Shown here in pieces: positions 1-4,475 of a stretch of 5,731 nucleotides of DNA (within the stretch, counting starts at the first letter, position 1; every line of letters begins with the position of its first letter). Where the stretch lies: contig JAJAYV010000222.1 of NCBI GenBank assembly GCA_026786045.1, positions 1-5,731 on the forward strand. Direction: 5' to 3'. Below the pieces are notes generated by a model that was given only the letters and a program-made list of their open reading frames with translations, did not search any database and was not told where the DNA came from. The position numbers and the translations under genes were made by a program. This stretch comes from Frankiaceae bacterium. Its GTDB lineage: Bacteria > Actinomycetota > Actinomycetes > Mycobacteriales > SCTD01.

Positions 1-54
1 CCCGTCGCGCGTGTCGGTGATGAGGGGCAGGCGGCCCAGACGGTCGCCGGTCAC
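1..54 (-). CDS. thiE: Probable thiamine-phosphate synthase ThiE, N-terminal fragment (runs off the left edge)
   Basis: Only the first 18 codons are inside the window, from a GTG at 54-52. They read VTGDRLGRLPLITDTRDG. The short basic/leucine lead followed by a hydrophobic strand ending in L-I-T-D-T-R is how many actinobacterial ThiE proteins begin (first beta strand of the TIM barrel, 'LxLVTDxR'). ThiE joins HMP pyrophosphate to thiazole phosphate to make thiamine monophosphate in the cytoplasm. It starts 13 bases after the cytX stop on the same strand, so it probably shares the riboswitch-controlled transcript. The upstream GGACGG next to the GTG is a poor ribosome binding site, so translation may be coupled to cytX. 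The identity rests on a very short stretch and on context. Another short-lead TIM-barrel enzyme cannot be excluded. Confidence 0.5.
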   Translation of the reverse strand, partial: MTGDRLGRLPLITDTRDG

Positions 55-67
55 CCGTCCGGCCCGC

Positions 68-1429
68 TCACGACGACGCCACCGCCCGGCGTGCCCGCAG
101 CGCGCCGGGCAGGGCCACGGCGACGGTGAGCAGCGAGGCGACGGTCAGGCTCACGATCGAGGCGGACAGCCCGGAGGCGGCGGAGATGCCGAGGTCCTCC
201 TGCCGCGCCGCCCACCACGATGTCCACCCGGCACCGAAGCCGAAGAAGAAGGTGGGGGTCGTCAGCTGGTAGGCCACGAAGCCCGCGGCCCACGGCAGCA
301 GCAGCGGCAGGCGGGCGGGGGCGTCGTCCGAGACGTCCCAGGCGCCACGGGGGAGCAGGTGGTAGGCGACGAGGAAGACCCCCGCGAGCGGCACGAACAC
401 CGCTCCGAGCAGGAACAGGAACGGCTCGTACGCCACGACGTCCAGGGTGAGGGCCAGCGTGGTGGCGGTGAGCCCGACCAGCAGCGCCATCACCCGGCGG
501 TCGAGGCGCGAGACGACGTTCTGCGTCGACACGGCTGTGGAGTAGATGTTGGCGAAGGCCTCGTCGACCTCCACCGTGACGAGCACGAGCACGGCGAGCA
601 GGCCGAGCGGCACCGCGAGCAGCGCGTCGATGACGTCGAGCCCCACCGCGCCGTACGCCGCGAGGGCGAGGACGCCCAAGGTGAACATGACGAAGTTGGC
701 GGCGCCGTAGCCGCCGGCGCTGCCGAGGAAGGCGGTGCGTGGGTCGCGGGCGTGCCGCGTGTAGTCGGCGGCGAGCGGGAACCACGAGACCGGCAAGGCG
801 ATGACGATGTCGACCGCGGACCAGAACGAGCCGGCGCCGCCCTCGGTGACGGGCGTCAACGGCTCGCGCAGGACGCGGGCGAACAGGTAGGCGACCGCGG
901 CCAGCGCGGCCCAGACGGCGTAGCGCGCGAGCACCCGCACGACGCCGAGGGGCCGCATCGCCATCGCAGTGGCGAGCGTCCCGGCAGCCAGCACGAAGGG
1001 CCAGCGCGGCGCGTCGAGGGCACGGGAGGCCGCCTCGGCGATGACGACGATCTCGAAGGTCGCCCAGCCGGCGCACTGCAGGACGTTCAGCGCCGTCGGC
1101 AGGTAGGAGGCGCGGCGGCCGAGCAGACCGCGCATCATCACCATGGCCGGCACCCGCTCGCGCGCAGCCGGGGCCGCGGTCAGGCCGAGCAGCACGGCGC
1201 CGATCACGGAGCCGACCGCGATGGCCAGCACGGTCACCCCCAGCGGCCGGCCGGCCAGCACCACGAAGGCTGCGGCCACGGGCAGCAGCAGGCTGATGCC
1301 GAGGTTGGCCCACAGACCGAAGGTGTCGCGCAGCCCGAGCCCGGAGGGCGCCGGCTCGGTCAGGGTGAACGGCGCTTCACCGGACGACCGGTCGGCGTGG
1401 GCAGCAGTGCCGACGGGTGGAGCGCTCAT
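68..1429 (-). CDS. cytX: CytX-like NCS1 family permease, putative hydroxymethylpyrimidine (HMP) transporter
   Basis: A 453-residue integral membrane protein of the nucleobase:cation symporter-1 / CodB family, of normal length. After a polar N-terminus of about 35 residues, hydrophobic segments follow to the end, consistent with about 12 membrane spans (for example near 40-60, 64-86, 112-136, 172-187, 203-221, 241-261, 268-288, 312-333, 335-357, 376-400 and 419-441). Family landmarks are WANLGISLLLP at 40-50, the amphipathic QCAGWATFEIVVIAEAA helix at 118-134, ADYTRHARD at 221-229 and FANIYSTAVSTQN at 292-304. The last resembles CytX proteins. A TPP riboswitch directly upstream supports import of the thiamine pyrimidine HMP rather than cytosine. 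The ATG at 1429-1427 is the only NTG start after an in-frame TAG in the leader. It lies 20 bases past the GGGAG of the riboswitch and overlaps the stop of a five-codon ORF. The substrate is inferred from family and context. Confidence 0.88.
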   Translation of the reverse strand: MSAPPVGTAAHADRSSGEAPFTLTEPAPSGLGLRDTFGLWANLGISLLLPVAAAFVVLAGRPLGVTVLAIAVGSVIGAVLLGLTAAPAARERVPAMVMMRGLLGRRASYLPTALNVLQCAGWATFEIVVIAEAASRALDAPRWPFVLAAGTLATAMAMRPLGVVRVLARYAVWAALAAVAYLFARVLREPLTPVTEGGAGSFWSAVDIVIALPVSWFPLAADYTRHARDPRTAFLGSAGGYGAANFVMFTLGVLALAAYGAVGLDVIDALLAVPLGLLAVLVLVTVEVDEAFANIYSTAVSTQNVVSRLDRRVMALLVGLTATTLALTLDVVAYEPFLFLLGAVFVPLAGVFLVAYHLLPRGAWDVSDDAPARLPLLLPWAAGFVAYQLTTPTFFFGFGAGWTSWWAARQEDLGISAASGLSASIVSLTVASLLTVAVALPGALRARRAVASS

Positions 1430-1443
1430 GCGGACGTGCTCAT
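1426..1443 (-). CDS. Five-codon leader ORF (MSTSA) between riboswitch and cytX
   Basis: The best-placed start codon after the riboswitch is not that of cytX but an ATG at 1443-1441, six bases after the GGGAG at 1454-1450. It reads ATG AGC ACG TCC GCA TGA. Its TGA shares the ATGA at 1429-1426 with the cytX start, the usual arrangement for translational coupling. ATGAGC occurs at both starts, 14 bases apart, so a small tandem duplication may have created the second start. It may be a real coupling peptide or a by-product of an insertion. No function for the peptide itself is suggested. Confidence 0.4.
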   Translation of the reverse strand: MSTSA

Positions 1444-1541
1444 TCGTGTCTCCCTACGCCGGCATGACCCGGACAGGTTCAAGCGGTCGACGGCGCGTCA
1501 GCCGTCCTCTCAGCCCGGTCGGCCCGGGCTCCCGCACACAA
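1444..1541 (-). promoter_or_regulatory. TPP riboswitch (THI element) upstream of cytX
   Basis: Read on the minus strand, the leader holds the conserved THI-box blocks in order: GGGAGCCC, GGGCTGAGAGG (CTGAGA at 1513-1508), GAACCTGTCCGGGTCATGCC (ACCTG at 1478-1474) and GGCGTAGGGA (CGTAGGGA at 1458-1451). Helix P3 is visible as AGCCC (1530-1526) with GGGCT (1516-1512). An intervening ACGGC/GCCGT hairpin lies at 1505-1490. P1 can form from TTGTGT (1541-1536) and ACACGAA (1449-1443) with one bulged G. Thiamine pyrophosphate binding to this class lowers expression of the downstream gene. There is no U-run terminator between aptamer and start, and the only good Shine-Dalgarno (GGGAG) lies at the 3' edge of the aptamer, so control is probably translational. 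Confidence 0.95.
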
Positions 1542-1548
1542 CGCTGTG

Positions 1549-1554
1549 ACACTA
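1549..1554 (-). promoter_or_regulatory. Predicted -10 box for the riboswitch-cytX transcript
   Basis: On the minus strand TAGTGT fits the actinobacterial TAnnnT -10 pattern. Transcription starting 7-8 bases downstream, near 1541-1543, would begin at the base of riboswitch helix P1, where a leader of this kind should start. No convincing -35 element is visible at 16-18 bases. Confidence 0.45.
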
Positions 1555-1565
1555 CGCCAGCGACC

Positions 1566-1571
1566 TATCCT
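1566..1571 (+). promoter_or_regulatory. Predicted -10 box for leaderless tenA transcription
   Basis: TATCCT fits TAnnnT and ends six bases before the ATG at 1578, so a normally spaced start of transcription falls on the A of the start codon. No Shine-Dalgarno precedes this ATG, which agrees with a leaderless mRNA. A GTGACA at 1546-1551 resembles TTGACA, but the 14-base spacer is short. Confidence 0.5.
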
Positions 1572-1577
1572 GCGCGC

Positions 1578-2204
1578 ATGTCGCACACCGCAGACCTCGT
1601 CGAGCGGCACGCCGACCGCTGGGAGGCGGCGACCCGTCACCCGTTCCTGGCCGGTGTGCGCGACGGCGCCCTACCCGTAGCGGCGCTCGACACCTGGCTT
1701 GCGCAGGACGCGCTGTTCGTCGCCGACCTGCTGGCCTTCCAAGCGCGCCTGCTCGCTCGCGCCCCACGGCCCGCACAGGCGGTCCTGGCGGCCGGCGCCG
1801 TGGCGCTGGTCGCGGAGTTGGACTGGTTCGAGGGCCTGGCCGCCGACCGGGGTCTGGACCTCGGCGCCCCGCCGCTCGCGGCGACGCGCGACTACGCCGC
1901 GCTGCTGTCCCGGCTCGACGCCGCGCCGTACGCCGACGCCGTCGGCGGCCTGTGGGTCGTCGAGCGGGTTTACCTCGACGCCTGGTCCTCGGCGCTTCCC
2001 GGGGCGGACGGCTTCGCCGAGCTCGTCGAGCACTGGACCACTCCGGGCTTCGCCGCCTACGTCGCCGCGCTGCAGGCCCTGTCAGAGCAGGCCGGGCCGC
2101 CCGACGAGACGCTCGTCGTGCAGGTGCTCGACCAGGAGGCGGCGTTCTGGCAGATGGTGCTGGACGGGCCCGACGTCCCGGCGCAGACGCGGGCCGCGCG
2201 GTGA
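1578..2204 (+). CDS. tenA: TenA/THI-4 family protein, cysteine-less (TenA_E-like)
   Basis: A 208-residue, all-helical TenA-fold protein of normal family length. The N-terminal block RHPFLAGVRDGALP (20-33) and AQDALF (42-47, including the metabolite-binding Asp44) match the family. The C-terminal DQEAAFWQM (185-193) supplies the conserved late Glu187. At the position of the classical nucleophilic cysteine the protein reads WVVERVYLDAW (126-136), and the whole protein has no cysteine. This places it with the TenA_E type. Plant TenA_E proteins are known to hydrolyse aminated or formylaminated HMP during thiamine salvage, so a similar role is inferred. The ATG at 1578 was chosen because the homology starts there and a -10 box sits just upstream; the reading frame is open far upstream only as antisense to cytX. 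Its stop overlaps the start of the next gene by GTGA. Confidence 0.85.
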   Translation: MSHTADLVERHADRWEAATRHPFLAGVRDGALPVAALDTWLAQDALFVADLLAFQARLLARAPRPAQAVLAAGAVALVAELDWFEGLAADRGLDLGAPPLAATRDYAALLSRLDAAPYADAVGGLWVVERVYLDAWSSALPGADGFAELVEHWTTPGFAAYVAALQALSEQAGPPDETLVVQVLDQEAAFWQMVLDGPDVPAQTRAAR

Positions 2205-2818
2205 ACCTCGCCGCTCGCCTCTGGCAGGGCAGCGCCGACCAGGCGGCGGCAGCGCGTGCGCACCCGTTCGTGCAGCGGATCGGCGACGGGTCGCTGCCCC
2301 TGCCCGCCTTCCAGGTCTACGTCGCGCAGGACGCCTTCTTCCTCGAGTGCTTTGCCCGCGCGTACGCGCTCGCGCTCGCCCGCAGCCCCGACCGGGAGGC
2401 GCTTTACGCCTTCGCCGACCTGCTGGCCGGCGCGCGCGACGAGCTGCGCCTGCACGCCGGCTACGCCGAGCAGTGGCAGGTCGAGACCGCCGCGACGGTG
2501 CCGCTGCCGGCGACGACGGCCTACACCGACTTCCTGCTCGCGACGGCCTCGCTGGGCGGCGTCGGCCAGACCTGTGCGGCGATGGCGCCGTGCATGCGGC
2601 TGTACGCCCACCTCGGCTCGTCGTTGGACGCGCGTGCGGCGGGGCCGTACGGCGAGTGGGTCCGGACCTACGCCGATCCTGCGTTCGAGGAGCTGGCGGC
2701 CGTCCTCGAGCGGCTGCTGGACCGCTACGCCGAGGACGTGCCGGCCACCGCAGCGGCCTACCGGCGCGCGATGGACCTCGAGCTCGCCTTCTTCGACAGC
2801 GCCTGGCGGTCGGCGTGA
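2201..2818 (+). CDS. tenA: TenA family aminopyrimidine aminohydrolase / thiaminase II (TenA_C type)
   Basis: A 205-residue TenA with the classical active site. Family blocks are RAHPFVQRIGDGSLPLPAF (19-37), VAQDAFFLECFARAYALA (41-58) with Asp44, TAYTDFL (106-112) with Tyr108, MAPCMRLYAHLG (128-139) with the expected Cys131 and Tyr135 four residues later, and MDLELAFFD (191-199) with Glu194. These correspond to Asp44, Tyr112, Cys135, Tyr139 and Glu205 of Bacillus subtilis TenA. That enzyme cleaves amino-HMP, a degradation product of thiamine, to HMP in the cytoplasm. The GTG start at 2201 overlaps the upstream tenA stop (GTGA), so the two are co-transcribed and probably translationally coupled. 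The two paralogues differ strongly at the active site, which suggests different substrates rather than dosage. The gene looks intact, and its TGA in turn overlaps a GTG that begins the broken pirin frame. Confidence 0.92.
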   Translation: MNLAARLWQGSADQAAAARAHPFVQRIGDGSLPLPAFQVYVAQDAFFLECFARAYALALARSPDREALYAFADLLAGARDELRLHAGYAEQWQVETAATVPLPATTAYTDFLLATASLGGVGQTCAAMAPCMRLYAHLGSSLDARAAGPYGEWVRTYADPAFEELAAVLERLLDRYAEDVPATAAAYRRAMDLELAFFDSAWRSA

Positions 2819-3113
2819 GCGGCCCCGTCGACCGCGCCGACGCGGCGCCCGTCCCCAAGGGGGCGCACCCCGAGCCGCCGACCGCCGAGGTCGTCGGCGC
2901 CGCGAGTCCGTCGTGGGCACTCTGACGGTCCGGCGCTCGCTGCCCTAGGCGCGCCGCCGCACGCTCGGCGCATGGTGCTTCGCCGACCACTTCGGCGGGC
3001 TCGCAGTGGGACCCGACGGCGGCATCGACATCGGGCCGCACCCGCACACCGGCCTGTCGACGGTCACCTACCTGCTCGACGGGCAGGTGCTGCACCGCGA
3101 CAGCCTGGGCCAG
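2815..3113 (+). pseudogene. Broken pirin-family gene: frameshift, amber stop and 3' truncation
   Basis: Intact pirins are iron-binding bicupin proteins of roughly 230-320 residues; some degrade quercetin. Here only about 100 codons remain, in two frames. A GTG at 2815 overlaps the tenA stop (GTGA) and opens 36 codons ending TAEVVGAASPSWAL before TGA (2923-2925). Two bases out of phase, the frame continues as LTVRRSLP (2922-2945), TAG (2946-2948), then ARRRTLGAWCFADHFG, GIDIGPHPHTGLSTVTYLL and DGQVLHRDSLG to 3110. The pirin metal motif HPH (human His56/His58) is present, but the second pair (His101/Glu103) is gone. Deleting one CT of the CTCTG at 2920-2924 would restore A-L-T-V-R-R, and the TAG lies where pirins usually have Gln (CAG). 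Pirin similarity stops near 3110. The C-terminal part is certain; the frame-1 N-terminal part rests on position and on the repaired join. Confidence 0.8.
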
Positions 3114-3264
3114 TGAAGTCGCCGACCTGCTCCGCGACGCCGGGGACCGCTGGCATCGCACCGGTCCGACGCACGACAGCCCGGACGCTCGCACCCCGCC
3201 CGGCGAGGGCAGCGCACAGGCGCGACCCGACCAGGCCGTTGGCCCCGGTGACGACAACGATCAC
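3112..3264 (-). pseudogene. 5' fragment of an NAD(P)-binding NmrA/epimerase-like oxidoreductase gene
   Basis: From a GTG at 3264-3262 the minus strand reads 51 codons of a typical Rossmann N-terminus. Strand one VIVVVTGANGLVGSRL carries the nucleotide-binding G-x-x-G-x-x-G at residues 7-13. It is followed by a helix, strand two SVRAVVR (26-32) with the Arg-Arg that favours NADPH, and AEQVGDFT (44-51), which usually precedes the second cofactor loop. These are features of NmrA-like or NAD-dependent epimerase proteins, normally about 250-300 residues long. The similarity ends near 3112, exactly where the opposing pirin fragment ends. The frame then reads about 16 unrelated codons, antisense to pirin, to a stop near 3064. 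The protein lacks its whole catalytic and substrate half and is not expected to work. It is divergent from the PAS-GGDEF gene across about 80 bases. Confidence 0.72.
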
Positions 3265-3333
3265 GCGCAGTGTTCTCGGCGCGCAGAGATCGATGACCTT
3301 CAGTTCCGCGTAGCTCCCGTCGATCGTGTGGGC

Positions 3334-3338
3334 GGAGG
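3334..3338 (+). promoter_or_regulatory. Ribosome binding site that fixes the PAS-GGDEF start
   Basis: GGAGG lies eight bases before the ATG at 3347. The alternative in-frame GTG at 3326 is upstream of this element and has none of its own, so the ATG is the start. Confidence 0.75.
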
Positions 3339-3346
3339 TGTGCGAG

Positions 3347-4258
3347 ATGACCATCGACTCGTACGAGGTGGGCGGGCTGACGACGTCCAGGCTGTCCACC
3401 GCCGTGCTCGACTCGTTGCCCGACGCGACGGCGGTCGTGGACAGGACCGGCCGCATCGTGTCGGTCAACCACGCCTGGCGGATGTTCGCGATGGACAACG
3501 GCGGGCGCCCGGAGACGACCGGTGTGGGGGTGGACTACCTGGCCGTGTGCAGCAGGGCCGCCAAGGCCGGATCCACGGACGCGGTCAGGGTCGCTGACGG
3601 CCTGCGCGCGGTGCTCGCTGGAGAGACGGTCCAGAGCGAGCTGGAATACCCCTGCCCGTCACCAGCGGTCGGGCGCTGGTTCCTCCTGCGGATAACCCGG
3701 CTCGCCGGACCGCTACCAGGCGCCGTCGTCTCACACGTCAACATCACCCGACGCAAGGCGGCCGAGGAGGTCGTCGCCCACCAGGCGGCCCACGACCCGC
3801 TGACGGGCCTGGCAAACCGCAGGCTGTTCGGCACACGCCTCGACGTGGCGCTCGGCAGGCGCGGGGGCGTGCAGGCGCTCGGTGTGCTGTTCCTCGACCT
3901 CGATGGCTTCAAGGCGGTCAACGACACCTACGGGCATGACGCGGGGGACGAGGTCCTGCTCACGGCGGCGCACCGGCTGCAGACCGTCCTCGAACCGCAG
4001 GACAGCGTCGCGCGGCTGGGCGGTGACGAGTTCGCGGTCCTCGCCCGCCGCTCGTCAGCCGAGGCGCTCGGGCAGTTGCGCGAGCTGGTCTCCGAGGTGC
4101 TCGCGGTACCGCACCTGGTCCACGGCCACCTGCTGAACGTCCCGGGCAGCGTGGGCATGACCCTGGCTGCTGCCGGCGAGGCCTCCCCAGTCGTCATGCG
4201 CAGGGCCGACGAAGCGATGTACGCGGTCAAGCGAGCCCGGCCACCGCGCCCCCGCTGA
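3347..4258 (+). CDS. PAS-GGDEF diguanylate cyclase
   Basis: A 303-residue soluble protein with no signal peptide or membrane segment. An N-terminal PAS sensor fold covers about residues 14-136: VLDSLPDATAVVDRTGRIVSV at 20-40 with Asn41 next, GVDYLAVCSRAAKAG at 61-75, WFLLRITRLAG at 111-121, and the exit VVSHVNITRRKAAEE at 127-141. The GGDEF domain follows: HDPLTGLANRRLF (149-161), LFLDLDGFKAVNDTYGHDAGD (181-201) with metal-binding Asp184 and substrate-side Asn192/Asp193, the signature RLGGDEF (223-229), and RRADEAMYAVKRA (285-297). The catalytic residues look complete, so synthesis of c-di-GMP from two GTP is likely. The product-inhibition I-site, normally RxxD, reads EPQD (216-219), so feedback inhibition may be missing. 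No EAL or HD-GYP domain follows. The PAS ligand cannot be told from the sequence. The basic tail PPRPR is short and unremarkable. Confidence 0.92.
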   Translation: MTIDSYEVGGLTTSRLSTAVLDSLPDATAVVDRTGRIVSVNHAWRMFAMDNGGRPETTGVGVDYLAVCSRAAKAGSTDAVRVADGLRAVLAGETVQSELEYPCPSPAVGRWFLLRITRLAGPLPGAVVSHVNITRRKAAEEVVAHQAAHDPLTGLANRRLFGTRLDVALGRRGGVQALGVLFLDLDGFKAVNDTYGHDAGDEVLLTAAHRLQTVLEPQDSVARLGGDEFAVLARRSSAEALGQLRELVSEVLAVPHLVHGHLLNVPGSVGMTLAAAGEASPVVMRRADEAMYAVKRARPPRPR

Positions 4259-4264
4259 CGCCCG

Positions 4265-4420
4265 CTCCGACTCGAGCTCCTCCTGCAGCGAGAGCTTCAT
4301 ACGGTTCGGATGGACCACGCCGGCCTGCACCGCTGCCACGAGTTCGCGGCCGAGCTCGTCGCCGGGCAGGCGGGAACTCGCCGCGCGGACGGGAGCGGCA
4401 ACGGCGCGAGCACTGGTGGC
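4265..4420 (-). other. Unidentified minus-strand stretch with gene-like codon use
   Basis: In the gap between two convergent genes, one minus-strand frame stays open and reads SSRLPGDELGRELVAAV, then QAGVVHPNRMKLSLQEELES, with third positions almost all G or C and a plausible helical pattern. No start with a ribosome binding site is visible, and the frame runs into the antisense of the GGDEF gene. I do not recognise a family. It may be a remnant of a lost gene, like the fragments at 2815-3264, or chance in high-GC DNA. Confidence 0.25.
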
Positions 4421-4444
4421 CGACAAGGCTGCCTTTGCCGCTCC
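4392..4444. repeat. 10-bp inverted repeat between convergent genes, possible bidirectional terminator
   Basis: GGAGCGGCAA at 4392-4401 is exactly complementary to TTGCCGCTCC at 4435-4444, around a 33-base loop that can itself form short GC pairs. It lies after the GGDEF stop (4258) and after the glxA-type stop (4476 on the minus strand), where both transcripts should end. There is no T run on either side, so if it terminates transcription it is not a classical intrinsic terminator. The right arm continues into three tandem copies of a CCGCT-type pentamer up to about 4455. Confidence 0.4.
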
Positions 4445-4475
4445 GCTCCGCTCCGCGCAGCGACGATGGCAGCGG

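Noticed and set aside
11..1549. A 512-codon open frame on the plus strand
   Set aside because: Its product is rich in Arg, Gly, Gln and His with no domain. It is the antisense of the clearly membrane-spanning cytX and is open only because of high GC.
1143..1577. Upstream extension of the first tenA gene
   Set aside because: The extension overlaps cytX and the riboswitch on the other strand, and the TenA homology and a -10 box both point to the ATG at 1578.
1699..2925. Long plus-strand frame through both tenA genes
   Set aside because: Up to 2815 it is an Arg/Pro-rich out-of-frame shadow of tenA. Only its last 36 codons (2815-2925) are kept, as the possible pirin N-terminus.
2057..3257. Minus-strand frames of 287 and 391 codons opposite tenA and pirin
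   Set aside because: Low-complexity Arg/Ala/Pro compositions with no domain. They mirror the real plus-strand genes.
2815..3264. Insertion sequence or transposon as cause of the gene scar
   Set aside because: No terminal inverted repeats, target-site duplication or transposase-like frame is visible. A simple deletion is enough.
2972..3313. A 113-codon plus-strand ORF beginning at ATG 2972
   Set aside because: It is out of frame with the pirin homology and crosses into the antisense of the NAD(P)-binding fragment. Its product has no recognisable pattern.
3326..3346. GTG at 3326 as start of the PAS-GGDEF gene
   Set aside because: The GGAGG at 3334-3338 is downstream of it and correctly spaced for the ATG at 3347.
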